A DNA stretch of 64,000 nucleotides from Daphnia carinata (GCF_022539665.2 NC_081332.1:2389884-2453883); one strand, 5' to 3'. Shown: positions 12,826 through 26,500, numbered from the stretch's first letter. The notes: a model not told the origin generated them from the letters alone. Translations and numbers: made by a program.

Positions 12826-13125
12826 ATGCCAGAATCTGAATGTGTAACATTGCTCATTTTCGTTCTATGCGTTTTCCAAGTTCAAGCTATAAACTGGCAT
12901 CGACTCAACATGCCGTTACCTAATTTAAACTACTCATGGGCTGATTCATTTAGACGTACTGTGTCGTCATTCACCCGCGTCCGGATATACCAGTTTCGAT
13001 GGTTTCATCCATCTACTGGTATGGAGAAAGAAAAATTAACGCCCAAATTAACGTCAAAATTAGATCCGGATTCTAAGACATACAAAATGAAAGACTGGGA
13101 ATTCCCTTCGGAAAAAAAAAAATAA
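12826..13125 (+). CDS. small unidentified ORF, possibly secreted
   Basis: A 99-codon open frame starts with a hydrophobic stretch (LLIFVLCVFQVQA) that resembles a signal peptide. A basic, Trp-containing body follows (NYSWADSFRR, YQFRWFHPS, MKDWEFPSEK) with a Lys-rich end. It lies 80 bp downstream of the TTC5 stop on the same strand, so it could be TTC5 3' UTR or a separate single-exon gene. An AAATAAAG sequence overlaps the stop. The family is not recognised. Confidence 0.3.
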   Translation: MPESECVTLLIFVLCVFQVQAINWHRLNMPLPNLNYSWADSFRRTVSSFTRVRIYQFRWFHPSTGMEKEKLTPKLTSKLDPDSKTYKMKDWEFPSEKKK

Positions 13126-13365
13126 AGTAACATTAGAATTAGAACTCCGGATAGGTGGATCTTAACGCCCTGTGCCAAACTGATAATGGATGAGAATTCC
13201 CGTTAGTTGGGGCAGGGAGGGTTGAAACAACACACAAGCTTACATGTTGTGGTTTGCTTCACTTGAAAGGTAAATGTCGATATATTTGTTCTAAGCAAAC
13301 AAAAATGATTTTAAAAGAGCAGATTAAAACATTTTTTTTTTTTGTAAGTTTACGTACCTCGTGGT

Positions 13366-14024
13366 TTAAACGATGATGGAGTACCACAGCCAAGAGGATT
13401 GTTCTGACCTGTCTATAGCCAACACTCTTCGCACAGTCAACAAAAGCTTTGCGTGTGCCTTATCTCTGTCAGGATGGCCGTAAACAGCACACCGTTCCCA
13501 TCTTTTTTTTGGGGCTGTCACAGGGGGTGACTGGAGGGGACGCTGAAGGAGATGGACATCGATGGTAGCAAGAGACACGTCACGAAGAATTCCGGTGAAG
13601 GACTTTTCCTCTCTTGTCATGTAACTATTCAAAACACTTGTTAAAATAAGGCTTCGTTCTGTCAAGTGATAAACACGTCGTCCCTCCCCACACCTTTCGT
13701 CGAAATGTTTTTAAATCATGGCTCAAACAAAATCAAATGACTCGGCAATATTATCCATTTAAAAAAAAACACGTAGCTTTAAAAAAAAGGCCTTATGTAG
13801 TGGCAACAGTTGATGGAATAAAGAAAACTTTCTTGTTTGAATGATAATTCCTTGACACACACGCACCAGGCCGACGCCATTTTCTTTACGGCGTACTTAC
13901 ACGTCACAGGTTTATACTGGTGATTCATATAAATATCAGTTGCCAGTGCCACTGTACTGGGATCCCTCTTAGTCGTACATAGTGTCAACAGTTCATCCAT
14001 GTCGCCTGTACGAAAAGCACGGCC
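13366..14024 (-). CDS. possible 3' exons of an unidentified gene
   Basis: Two minus-strand segments join in frame: 14024-13903 (contains TGDMDELLTLCTTKRDPS and DIYMNHQYKPV) and 13624-13366 (contains TREEKSFTGILRDVS, KKRWERCAVYGHPDRDK, then a stop). The acceptor before 14024 follows a T-rich tract, and the junction at 13903 is a GT within GTGTAAGTA. A further open segment upstream (about 14340-14250, with PTVDGFSFGTLAHMDPRV) may be another exon. Composition looks coding, but no family is recognised; a relic of a mobile-element protein cannot be excluded. Confidence 0.3.
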
Positions 14025-17014
14025 CTTAAAAACAAAATAAAGGAATCCATCCATAAAGGAGGTGAGTAAGATAAAAGTCACGGATATACACATTACAACG
14101 ACCACATAAATTATATGGGGTGCTCTAGTTTTTCACACCACTTCATCAGGATAAAAGTGTCGGCAACTAACAGGGTTTCAAGTCATTATCGACCATGCAC
14201 GTGATGTTATAGTCCAATTAAATTGGCACGATGGATGGCCACAAAGAAAACTACACGTTGTGTGTCGGAGAGGTTTAAGTACAACACGAGGATCCATGTG
14301 TGCCAACGTGCCAAAACTAAAACCATCCACTGTAGGTGACAAGGTCTGATGACTCTGATTCATCAAAGGTTACAAGTCAAAGCCATGATGGCTGTACGGT
14401 ATAGTTCCATAACAACGCCAGACGTTCAAGTTGTGACAAATACGCGCTGCTAATCAAAGGAATGAGGTTAGATCAGCTGAGGTACTGTAGGAAACAACGA
14501 CGTTCACGACGACGTGTTAAAGAAGAAACTTGGTTTTTTTTTTGTTATAATTGGTACTACCACAAGGTAAGTACTTAACTGACAATATAGACAATAAGAG
14601 TTTAAGGAGACAAAGGCGGATACGCAACAGGAGTGCTATTGTTTATTTTGTTATCCAGCCTCATTTGTATGGCACTTTTTTTAATATTATATTTAGATTA
14701 TTTCGTTTTTAATCGATGCAAGTTTATAGAGCTTGCAAAAATGAAAACAATTCGTAAAATTTTAGAATTTCATATCAGAACAAACAACAAGATGCTCTTG
14801 AGCAATTAAATTATTATGATTAGATTAACAGTTTAAATCCATTCCGGCAATAGTATCTATATTTAGGTTACATAACAGCACATCAAATTAAAACCGGAAA
14901 ACAATATCAATGGCCATCGAGTTCTTGAAAATGAATTGCATTTCGCAATCTCTAAACTGCTAGGTTGTACATGTAGGCTTCGAGTGCTTTCCTATACTTA
15001 ATGCTTTCAATAATTCACTCGCAATGTGGCAGAAAGACCAGTCGTTAGCAAACGCAATTCCCCTTGCAATCGATAATTACGTTCGTGTACATATAGCGCT
15101 GATTGGGTCAACAAACGTGTGCATGGCCAATGTGCGGGCTTTGCTAGAGTGTTGTTAGGTAAACAAGTCAAACTCGGTTTCGATTGATTCATCCGATCGA
15201 TTCAAATTAATGTTATACATTTTTTGTTTCTTGCATTTCATTGTTCCAATAACAGTACAGGTCCTACTTTTGACTTAGTACGTACTAACTCATCTTAAAT
15301 GTTCTAAAATATTAAATTTGTTAATGCTCTAATCGTTCACTTAAAACTCCGGTAGAAGAAGTTCAAACGATATGCGACGAAAAGCGACAAGCATTTAGAG
15401 AACTTGTTAAAGATGGGGTTGGTAATTCTACTATGAAAATTCAATTTCAATGAGAACTTCTTACACAAAAAAAACTACTTTGTACTCCTCTCTTCGATTG
15501 AGAACATTACAAAACAACATAAATGAGATCCCTTTCGCGCTTGGCACTGTTTTTCAAAAGTTCTGTCGATTATTATTAGTGCTGTTGGAACGACGACAGT
15601 TGTAGTAACGCCAGTCTCACCAACAGATTTCCAGGTAAAAGTCAAGACATACGACGAGCGAAAGTAGGAAGTTTTCAACAACTATACTTTGTAAGAAAGG
15701 CAAAGCAGAATTTTTTTTTTTCTAGACGACTCTATTGCCATATATATGTATAAACCGGCTATAGACGTAAAAAGCTACCTCTTTTCCTATACATACTTTG
15801 GTATAAAGTTTCCCCCCTTCGGCCGCACTTTTACATTCCCCGATGTTTGGTCCTCGCATCGTGGCTGTACGACATAATGAATTCATCGACGACTTGTCCA
15901 CTTTCAAGAAACATCGTCCATTTTGAAAAGTTCTGTATCTTTTTCTGGGCGATGCCATTAGAACTGGACACTCAGATCGTGTCAAAACTGTATAAGATTT
16001 CGTGAAATCCTCCGAGGAGAACCACCACCTACGCCTAGACATCGGTCGAAGAAAAATGGCTTTCTTATACAATAACGTATATATATTCATAATAAAGCAG
16101 AGAAAATACGATCAAGTGGTCAACATAACAGACTGTATAATATGGCATTTTCGGACATCATTTGTCTGTTACACGAGTATGTATAGCTGCAATGCTAATT
16201 ACCTAGGAATACTTGTATAGGGGCTCGACTAACAACATGGAACAGCAGAAGAAGTTCAAACGATAATCCAAAAAAAAAAAAATAATAAAAAAAGAACGAG
16301 ATTCATTTCCACCATTTTTTTTTAGCGCAACAGTGCAATATGAACAAACAAAACAAAAATGCATTAGGCTCTCTTAAAAAAAAAAAAAAATCAAGTGAAA
16401 CGAGATACTGAAGGAATGGAAACTAAACTCTTTGAACTTTGAGAAATTTCCACTCGCATTTCGGACGGGATTTTTTTTTTTTTTTTGCATCTCATCCGAA
16501 ATAGGGAGTGTTTTATATATATATGAGGGGGGGGGGGGGGGGCATGTGCGCGGCGGGTTTACCATCCACCGAAATTCACACGCCGCCCTGCAGTGTATAA
16601 GCATCATTCCGGAGCTTAGATATATAGTAGATCAATTGGGAAGCAAAACTTGTGGAGGATCAGAGAAACTGTATATGTACAGATGGAATTGAGATAGACG
16701 TGGATATACAACACAACTATCAAAGAGAGAAGAGCCGGCCAAAGAGAAAACGAGGGAGAGAACGGGAGAAAGGCTAGAGACGATCACGAACAGGATAAAA
16801 ACCGTGAAAGTAAAAATAGAGGAAATGCACACACGATTGTGAATCGAGATGGTATATAGAGAGAGAGAACAGATATGATGCATTTCTAAAAGTAGATACG
16901 CGTGAGATCCAGGGCCAACCACCAAGATAAAAAAAAATGGCAAAAAAAAAACAAGGCAGTTTTGCATGAAACGAAAAAAAAAAAAAAAAAATTTCTGATG
17001 AAAAACAAGTGCTG

Positions 17015-17019
17015 TTTTT

Positions 17020-17049
<30 letters not shown>
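17015..17049. repeat. T15-G20 compound homopolymer
   Basis: Fifteen T are followed directly by twenty G. Such tracts can form triplex or G-quadruplex structures and are prone to length error in sequencing. Confidence 0.9.
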
Positions 17050-17051
<2 letters not shown>

Positions 17052-18361
17052 GATGATGCGCTAGGAGATCTCCTATAGCGATCCAGGTAGCCGGACAATC
17101 GTAGTAACCATCGATGAAAGCAGCACGCAAATGAGACTCATCCAGCAGCGGGGGCCAATATACATCGACGATGGTGACGCACTAGACGCTAACCAAAATA
17201 AACAAAAATTCAGAGGACAACGTTACTCGATGTGTTATTCAAATTTTGTTTAAAATTAAATCAATAAGACATTTCCATATATTTTCCAGATTTTCAATCA
17301 CAACAAAACTACCCAAATTAAACTCCTTTTGATTTTTGAGATGTTTGAAACTAGTAGGCCTACATGAAATGGTAAATTTTCAGGCTGGATATGGTTTTTT
17401 GATGCGTAAAAAAAAAAAAAAACGCTGCCTTTGCAAGTTGCAGAAATTGCACCCGCATACGTATGGTATCTTGATACATGAACGCCCAGTCATCTGTTTA
17501 GCATCGCTTCGTCTCCTAGCTGAATGCTGACCGATATTAGATATACACAGAAAAGAACTGTGTACGTAAGAGTATGCCATGGTCTAATTGTTATCGATTC
17601 GCTGTTTCCATTTGTTAGCCGTTAAGGACGCGCCCTCCGTGACTGCAGACTGGTGGCATGCACAGACCGTGTGTCGTAACGAACTCACGGTCAATCGAAC
17701 ATGTCCTTCTATCGATCCAATGATTCCTCCTTTTCCGACTGAAATTGGGGGGGGGGGATATTCTTTATAAAAAAAAACATGTTCTGAGGTAATTATAAAG
17801 AAATTAAAAGCATAGAAAAAGCTTCGAAAAATGTACATAGAGGGATGTTCAATCAAACCCACGAGTTTCTTTTGTTTTGATTTTCCTGCGTTATCGACAT
17901 GTAGAAACTAGGGCCCTTTATTAGCGTTAATCTTGCAGTTTACTTCGACTGGTATATATACAACAACAACAAAAAAGGGGGGGGGGGGGAATCTCGTACG
18001 AGGGTTTCAAGTTATTCACTAACTTTTTCCAAATGGGTCTATAGGTACAAATGTCTTCATTCATCGCACGAAATTCGGGGAAAGTTTTATACGCTGGCGG
18101 AATCGCAGGATAAAAGTGTCAACTGTTTATAAGATCCCCTCCTACACGTACGTATATCTACTTATTAAAGCCCCCCCCCCCCCTTCTTCTTTTTTGCTAA
18201 GTAATTCCTCTTTGACTAAACAAAAAAGAAAAAAGAGCTAAGAATATACCATTTGAGCTACGGTTTACAGATTAAGAAGGGCTCGGAAAGTTGATGAATT
18301 TCAACATTGGAATACACACATATATATATGCATGATATGTTAATGTGTACAAGTTTCTTGA

Positions 18362-18381
18362 CGAGAAGATTAGTCTTCTCG
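18362..18381. repeat. perfect 8-bp inverted repeat, TTAG loop
   Basis: CGAGAAGA and its exact reverse complement TCTTCTCG flank a 4-nt loop. A second perfect hairpin lies 150 bp downstream. Function is unknown and chance is possible. Confidence 0.6.
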
Positions 18382-18528
18382 AAATTTCAGTCGGTAGGAA
18401 ACACGCAAATGAAAAGGCTCACTTGAGCGCACAGTTCCAACACAGCTTAAAATCACTTTTGAAAATGAGTTTTAAAAAACCAAACGAGGAATTTTCTCGA
18501 AACTCGTCTTTCAGTCGTTACTTCGGCA

Positions 18529-18554
18529 CTAGGCTGAAAGCCTAGTTTTTTTTC
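18529..18554 (+). repeat. perfect 7-bp hairpin followed by a T run
   Basis: CTAGGCT and AGCCTAG are separated by GAA and followed by nine T. The form resembles an intrinsic terminator, but in a nuclear genome it may be only a chance palindrome or the 3' end of a small transcript. Confidence 0.45.
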
Positions 18555-18962
18555 TCTCTCTTTCTGATGAAAAACTAAAAGTCCAACTCTTAAACGAAGT
18601 ATATAAACAACAGCCCAAAAAATGCAACGTTTCGCTGTCCAATCACTTAATATAAGACTGTTATTACTAAGGTCATCCCATCGTGTTCGTCCTCATTTAG
18701 GAACAGCATTATTCCTATTCAAATTCGCAGACAGCCTTTTCTTTTTGTATATACTGTACATTTTCTGATTTTTGCAAGGCCATTAGTTAGGCAGTGGCAA
18801 TCATTATTTTTCGATCGGTCTCACCTTATCTTTGATATCGTTCGCTATATGCAATAAATCATTTCGAACCGTCAAAACTATAGTGACTCTGTGACTTGCC
18901 CACCTTACATCACGCTACGTAGATATGCATGTTTATTGCGCGTTTTTTTTTTGTTTGTTTAC

Positions 18963-21900
18963 CTTCGAAGCGAACTTCTGAGACCATGGACATAGTTTCA
19001 ATAATCGGGTTGTAGAAGTGCTCCGTCGGGTTCGTTCTTCCCGCTCCCCGCTCATAGCCGCCCAACGATGCAGTGGAGGCTGCTGGTGGTGGATTGTTGT
19101 TGTTGTTGTTGTTACTGAGGTACTGGTTGTGATGCGAGTTGTCCGAAGGTATCGAATTGACCGAAGCCACACAGCGCAGCGTTAGTTTCCCTTCGTTTTG
19201 CAAATGGCTTTCGTGAACTTCGAAAGTTAAGCCGAGCACGGTCGTCTCTAACCCGTCGTCCCCGAACACGGCTTTATATTGCCGAATATAATTGGCATTG
19301 GCCTTAAACAACGTAAATAGTGTTAAACGAACAATCCAATTTGAATACTTTCCTTTTTCTTTAAATGCCAAATAATTGATGTTTTTATTATTAAATAGGC
19401 TGTCGAAATGGATGTACCTTTCTTTCATTGATGAACCAGCGGATGTTGGCGGCCGGCTTCGAGGCGGCCGAGGTGCAGTTCACGTCGACTAAATCACCGG
19501 CTCTATAGCTACTCTTACCCCCTGTATTTAATGGCGTAATAAAAAGCTCGTCCAATCGCTTTCTGAAAGCAATAATTTTTTTTTTTTTTTACCTGTGATG
19601 GTTGGCCTTTTTTTCGGGAGTACCACCACCTTTAAAAAAATAACAAAAAAAAAAAAACAAGAAACGAAAGGAGTTTGAACCCGTTATCGTGAATAGGAAA
19701 CGGACTCACCTCCATGTGACCACCGCCACTGACTGATGAAAAGCTTGGGCCTTCAGCAGATACCTATAAATATATTAGGTTAAAAAAAAAATGATTTGAT
19801 CTTTTTTCAAGTTTAACTTGCGTGGACAGCTCGTTTTACCTCGCATCTGTAGTGGCCGCTGCTAGCCAAACTGACGCGGGACAGGTAAACGCGCTGCCAG
19901 TCTGACAAGGTTTTCTGTAACGTAAGAACATTGAATTGTCCGTAAGACATTCTACTTAGTTAAGTGATCTAGTTTCATTTTAATTTTTTTTTTTTAACAA
20001 AAAAATCCCGACATCATCGTGGTAACGCATAAACAGGGTCACTGTCGTGAGATAAATAAATGAACGTCGCGTTGAAAGCATACACACACAAGGTGCCATC
20101 CAAAATGCCAACGAAATCCCTTTTTCTTTTGTTGATAAATTGCAATTCAAAATTGATGACACTTGGCTGCTTTTGATGTGTAATAAAAAGAGGGAAACGA
20201 TCCTCTCCAACGGCATGTTGGGTTAGCCTATAACGTGGTAATAATAGTAATAGAATCTGACCTGCTGCCGTTTCCAATTGAAAAAAGCTGATTGTACGGC
20301 AAATGTCTCTGGAACACGCACGCATTGAAAAATACCTCTCCCGAGACGTGAATCCATTCGGCAACCATTACACATAATTACGTTCCAGGCAGGTCGGCTC
20401 ATTTTTTTTTTTCTATTTTATAACTACAATGTTACGACCTTAAATGTTAACACCTTTAAAACTCGCGTTTGTTAACAGGACCTTCAACAACGCTAAATTA
20501 CGTAAGTTTAAACCCACATATTGTTTAAATACCCCCCTTAAATTGGACTTACGTTGACATTAACACCTGGCAGATCGTAAACGATCAACTGCGGTGTTTC
20601 TCGTGGAACGAACCGGAAGAACTCGACTGATTGCAGCTCGTCGTCCTTGTACCATTTGACGGAGTAGAGCCGCTCGTTCTCCATGTCGACGTCGCATAGC
20701 AGGGCCGCTCCTTCACCCGCTTGAATCACGCTGGGCACAGATACCTGCAGCAACTGGATGCCTTCCGTTCCAGCTTTAAGTTAAAAAAAACAAAAAAAAA
20801 CAACTGTTCTTTTACTAGAAGAACGTAATCATCAAAATCGAGCAGTGAATAGCGTTGGACGGGCAATTAAAAACGGGGAATGCGAATGAACGAAGATAAC
20901 CTACTCCATCAGCATGATTTGTGCGTATATAATGAGCGTCGGGTATGGCCTTCAACAGTCGTAGAGAATGAAGCTTTTCCATTTCTTTTGCTGCATCCCC
21001 CTCCGCCCCCCCCCCCCCACTTCTATGTTTTTTCCGTATATAAGCATACATATATCGCATGTTTCATCAGGCTAATTCGCAAGACAAGTAGAACAGCGCC
21101 CCGGCATTTCACATTATTGGTGGCGTCCAGCACGCACGACGTTGCACGCTCACTGCCGTCCACCCCAATTTTTCATCTACACACAAATAACAAACAGAGA
21201 GAGAGAGAGGGAGGAAAAAAAAGCTGGTCCTTGATTTTTGCTTCTCGATGGCGACTTTTGGAAAAAAAAAAAAAGCTCCAACCCCCCCCACCCCACTGCT
21301 CGTGCTTGTCGAGCAACTCTTGTATATAGCCTTTCTTCCACCCCCTCCCCCTCTGTGTGTGTGTGTTATGTGTGTCCCTTTCACCCTGTCGTTGCAGCAG
21401 ACACACCCATCTTACCTTTTATACTTCGTGTGCTTGTCCACTCTCTTGTCAGCTGACAAGTTTCTGAAATCGATACACGATACGAGAGGAGCGAAACAAG
21501 TTATGAGAGACCAAAAGTTTATAAAGGGGGCGCCGAAAATCCTATACGCGTCGCTATACAACATCTATAGCTCGGAAATAGCGACGCACAGCCGTCCAGC
21601 CCATGCCAGCTGTGCTACTACACGTACTTCGCCTATTTTTATTTCTATATGTAGACGCCAAAAATTTAAAAAAGAAAAGAAAAAAAAAACGATGTTGAAA
21701 ATTGCGCACTCTTTTTCACCTGAGGATTTCTGGCTGTTCCTTTCCTCCCCCCCCCCCCTCTTCCCTGCCCATTAATTGTGTATATGCATCGATATCGTTG
21801 TGTAAAAAGTTCAATTTTTATTTTTTGAAAAAAAAAAAAAAAGAAGGAAAGTAAAAGTCGTTGGTATATCTTTGTCGCGGACGCCCCCTATCCCGATGGA

Positions 21901-23589
21901 TTAGTCATTGGCGTGTTGGAGCGCGCGATGCGGGGCTTTCCTGACGAGCGGAATCAAATAATAGCTACTCCACATATATATATGCCCACTCATTCAAAAA
22001 AAAGATAACTCGGGGAACACTCTTCCATGTACTACTTTCTTGATGTGTGTGTTTTGTTTTTTGGGGGAGTGTGTGTGTGTGTGTGTTTGTGTGTGCCTCT
22101 TCGACGTGCGTGACGTCACATTCCCATGGCATTCGGCAAAGGGGGGGGGGGGGATTTTTGATGATGATGATAAGAGTTTTTTTTTTTTTGTTCCGGTGTT
22201 GATATGCCATCAGATGGCGCCGATAGCGAAACCGCAGTGTTACATCACACACATTTTGTATGGGAAACAATTAAATCTATATATTAAGGTTGAAAAGCCC
22301 CCTTTCGTTCGGTGCTTACTCCGACGTCTGATTAGAGGTGTAAGATGATTAAAATGTTTTGCCGGTATAGTAGTAGTTAATTATTTGGTGAGTATCCTGA
22401 CAGAGATCGAACAACGGATATTTGAGCGGTAAAAGCCCTTCCCTTGAAGGGTGAGTAACACCTATCCGGAATACACGGCGGGTCGTTAGCAAAAGAATGG
22501 GGAAAAACAAAGCAAAAACAAAAAAAAGGCGAATGAGAGTAAATCAGCTATTGATCTGTTGGATAACAAACAGCAAAGGCCGGAATCAGAAATTAGCGCA
22601 CTCCCATCTATAGACGAGCCCAGCCAGCGCTAAAGACTGTACCTCTCTACAGTACATATTTCTCATCCGCACAAAAAAAACAAAAAAACAAAAACAACAA
22701 CAGTCGATGCGGCGAAAATGATATAATCGCGTAAACATTAAAGACTACGTTTGTAATTCCACTTACACATTCATTTTCCGAACGATGGTGAAAATAGATT
22801 TCTACTGTCATTTTTTTTTCTCTTGAACGCACCTTGTGACCTTTCTGAGAAAGACGTTTTACATGGCCGTTTAGATAGATATGCCTGCATGGCAAATCGT
22901 GGAAATAAAGAAATCCTGTTCCACCTGTAACTTGCACAAAATCTGAGGAGAAAAAAGAAACTCTAAACTCTTTCGTTATATTCCCCGCGATTTGTTTTGT
23001 CAGCCGTTTATCTTTTTACAACGAATTTTGTAGTGCGACGAAAGTTCTAAGCTTTCTTAAGGCTTGACGCGTTTAAATGGCCCTGCCTTCCTTCAAAAAA
23101 AAATAAAATAAATCGTTTCAAGTGCTCCACTGTTTTTCCAGCGAATAAAGAGGCCTCTCGACTGCCGAAGCGGCAGTCAACCGTAAACGTTGGATTTCAT
23201 ATTTTTTTTTTTTGCCTTGTTTTTTTTAACTTGTCGAACTTTTGTTCCCCGTAAGCTTTGCAGCACACGGTACAATCATTTGTTCCTTTCTCTCGGCTGA
23301 TTATACTCCTTCAAATAAATTCAGGAAATAAACTTTGCAAATGGGATTTTCCGTCTGATTAACTTGCGAGCGGATCATTTTCAGAAGCCCACGCATCCAG
23401 CAGAAAAGCACAAACATAAAATTTTTTAAAGACATACAACACATTATGTATTACCTTGATACGATTAGCTATGAATGTTTTGTATGACTTACGAGCGAGG
23501 CGTAAAATAACGAGGATAGCCGTGATCCACTGGATAAATCGCAAGTTGGCAATCATCGCCGGCACTCGATTGTTCACGCGCACATCCAT
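18963..23589 (-). CDS. Beaten path (Beat)-family two-Ig secreted protein, 3' end unresolved
   Basis: Beat proteins are secreted or GPI-anchored Ig proteins that bind Side-family receptors and control axon defasciculation and targeting. Exons (minus): 23589-23493 (signal peptide, hydrophobic WITAILVILRLA), 20773-20553, 19914-19840, 19763-19710, 19629-19593, 19521-19418, 19302-18963; phases agree and give about 309 residues. Family marks are LYSVKWYKD, FFRFVPRETP, LPGVNVN, SGHYRCEVSAEGPSF, PTITGGKSSYRAGD and VNCTSAASKPAANIRWFIN, with Ig cysteines in LLCD and YRCEV (Ig1) and in VNCT and LRCVA (Ig2). A run of seven Asn followed by Pro sits near the C-terminus. The last exon ends at a GTAAAC donor; the final short exon was not identified. 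Reading through would stop at 18910. The first intron is about 2.7 kb. Confidence 0.9.
22069..22095. repeat. interrupted (GT)n microsatellite in the Beat first intron
   Basis: A GT dinucleotide tract with one TT interruption, in the 2.7 kb intron. A G14 run follows near 22141. Confidence 0.85.
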
Positions 23590-26500
23590 TGAGTCCAAAA
23601 GAAAAAAAAAACGTGTTAGAAGAACAGGTTGCTGATTCACTTGATCATCTAGCGGTTTCTTTCCCAGTACAACAATTTTTGTTTGTTTCTTGAAATTTCA
23701 AAAACACAATACTCTAGTCAAAGCGGACGAGCGTTTGCTGCACGGCTGACTGACGCGTAGGCTTTACAAGGCCAAAATAATGGAGTTAAAAAATCGGCTT
23801 TGCTCGCTGTTCCAATGATGACGTGCACATTAGTAATTTAAAAAAAAAAGACGTTCGTGTCACTCGGGAATGAAGAAAGAAAAAAAAATTGGTTTCTAAC
23901 ACACGAAGTCTAGATGTTCAACGTCGATATTGCTGTGTGTGTGTAACTGCTTTTTTATTTTTCAAAAGAAAATAGCGAACTGTTAACAGATTTGATCGTC
24001 GGCGGCGGTTTGAACGTAACAATGTAGCCACCCGTTTGTGACGTGAGTGGGTTAAGGTGTGAAAGAGAAACACACGCGACCACGATAGTATAAGCTAAAA
24101 GGAGGGGGGGGAGAATCTAGTTGGTGGAAGAGAGTCGGAAGCAGCCAAGGAGAGCGTCAGCGTCTGCGCTGCAAGTTGGATTATTTAATGCCGACCTGTG
24201 TGCCCACCAAATTTCTACTTGCTGTCGAGGCCATTCCCATGCAGGGATCCGTTTAACGAGATGTCTGTGTGTTCATCATCTGTTACAGGCAAAAGGAAAC
24301 CACTTTTCATTAAAACAATGATGGACTCTTTTGTTCTTGAGCTTCTAATCAAACGTGTATGTCAGAGAAATATACTAAAATAAATTGATCAAGAATAAAT
24401 AAATAATTAAGATTTTAAACACAATGTCTCGTAGTTTGCGTTTTGATAAATTTCTTTTACCGACGCGGGCAGGATGGCTGTTTTTCTCACGGTACTCTAA
24501 GAATAAATCACGACGAAAAAAAAAAAAAATAATAATAAATTGCTCTGCAAACTGCAATCCAATTGGACAAGTTCTGATAAAAGCTGTGGCAACACGATCG
24601 GCAAACACCTGCCCAATCCAGACCACTCCCAAAAACTATGTCGTTTTTGCGACATACTCTATTTATTTATTACACCTCTGATTTAGTTTATTTCACATCG
24701 ATCATATCGCACCTTATAATCGTAGACCTTTAAAAATCTCACCTTATACTTCTATTTAGTACATACCGGAGAAGAAGGCCATCACCCATCTGCTTTTGAC
24801 GAGTGTCAAGCACTTAAAAGAAAAGTCGTTTCCCTCAATAATAACCTAATAGCTCGTTGAAATAGTCTTATACCACCGCCCCATTTTGATCTTATGGCTA
24901 TTGCCGATCGTAAAAAAAACAAAACAAAAAAAACTATCAAGCCCACTCGAAAACCAGCTGATGGAGATCGCGTATCGTTCGAGGAAGGCTCTCACCTTTT
25001 CACAAGCAACGCGTGGCTTGTTTCTTTTTTTTTTTTCTAGCCCCCCACCATTTTTCCCTTTGACAATGCCATGCATGCGTCAACGATAACCAACATGGGC
25101 TACGTGAATTCAATCAAAATTGTCACGAAAGGCAACGCCCTTACCTCGTATGCATATGTACGTATCTAGGGCAACGCAAATACGTATCTAACAGACTCGT
25201 TCGATCGCCTGTCGATTTCGTTTTTTACCAACTGTCAAAAGGGATAGACCACGAAATCTCGAATCCCTCTGTACATTGTTTTTTCTTTCACAAATTGTCG
25301 AGGAAGGAAATGATATTCGTTGGGGATGGATCATCAACTAGCGAGCAAAAGTCAATGGCGAGTTTTGGTTCAGCAACTGGATTAGGTATTCTGACCCGAT
25401 CTGCTTTCGCACTCTGTAGAGCTACATGTCATGCCCAGGCAACGAATGATGACAGTAGAACTTGAGGTGCAGTTCATAAGGTAGTTTTCTTTTGAGTTCC
25501 TCCACTAAGTCGTGTGTATAGTGGCCCGAGAGATGTGAAGTGGCTATACAACGAAAAGAGGAAACTCGAAAAAAAAAACCCGGACCAAGAGAATTTGCAT
25601 AGCCATTTCTGTTCAGAGCACAGGTTGATACGTTTGTATTTTGCAATTCGAATGAGATACCTCTTGAATCCTTGAGCTCGTTCATCTTCGATCTGATTTC
25701 ATCGATTTCAAGTCGTGTTGGTTGTCATGTGTCCATGTCAACTGATCGATCCTTTTGTTTCGAAATGCGTTGCCGTCTCCATTTGGAAGGTGAAATCAAT
25801 TGGTCATAAAAGTCGTCCAGGAGGTCCCCCCCCCCCCGTACGTTGATCTCTTATTATAAGGAATTATACAAATATTCATTTCTATTGAGCCAACCCATTG
25901 CCCCGAAACGTCTAACCTCAGTCCGTTAGACAGCACGTAAAGGCCTTTAGCAATAAAAACAAATTTAATTTGCGGATTAAGCTAAGGCTCAGTCAGACAC
26001 TTGGACTACATTCATCATTTTTTTACAACTTTTATTTACAAAATAAAATATGCAATTCAAAATTCTTTCTATGCCTTAGGCCTATTATGGTAATCGCTCA
26101 TTTTTCGATAAATTCGACATCAATGACAGTTGGTAAGATGTTGTGCCGTCTTGTGATTGCTGCCGTGCTAGTTCAACAGATTCGACGATGATGGCGGCAT
26201 CTGCATAACTATGCAGAGACAACTATATCGTTGGCTGGAGGGTACCCGGAACTTTTGTCGGCGCAGCGCTTCAAAGAAACGCAAGTGACGTCTTTCAAAA
26301 ACACTTAAGAAAAAAGAAGCACAAAACCGACCCTCATGTTTCTCTAAAAGCATAATTCGTTCTGTGTAGCTGTGTCCCTTACAATCTTTTTGTCTAGCAA
26401 AGAAAGAATTAAAAAAAACGAATTAAATCAAACACAGCAAAAGAACTGTGATTTCGTAGAACTGAACTGGAAAACTCCTTACGTTGTATTTTTTTTTTTT

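Larger units (their letters stand above)
14025..18962. other. no gene recognised; homopolymer-rich intergenic DNA
   Basis: Apart from the doubtful upstream exon near 14300, nothing here reads as coding on either strand. The stretch holds G16 at 16527-16542, T15G20 at 17015-17049, further poly-C and poly-G runs (near 17747, 17979 and 18172) and two perfect short hairpins near 18.4-18.5 kb. The C-terminal exon and 3' UTR of the Beat-like gene probably lie at its right edge. Confidence 0.5.

Noticed and set aside
18910-18962. Read-through C-terminus of the Beat-like gene to a stop at 18910
   Set aside because: A good GTAAAC donor occurs at the junction and the read-through is Lys-rich low complexity; kept only as an alternative.
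19980-20364. Minus-strand ORFs between Beat exons
   Set aside because: They lie in an intron, lack Ig features and would break the well-supported Ig1 reading.
22647-22937. Possible extra exon in the Beat first intron
   Set aside because: Phase and family alignment are satisfied by joining 23493 directly to 20773; this frame has no signal or Ig features.
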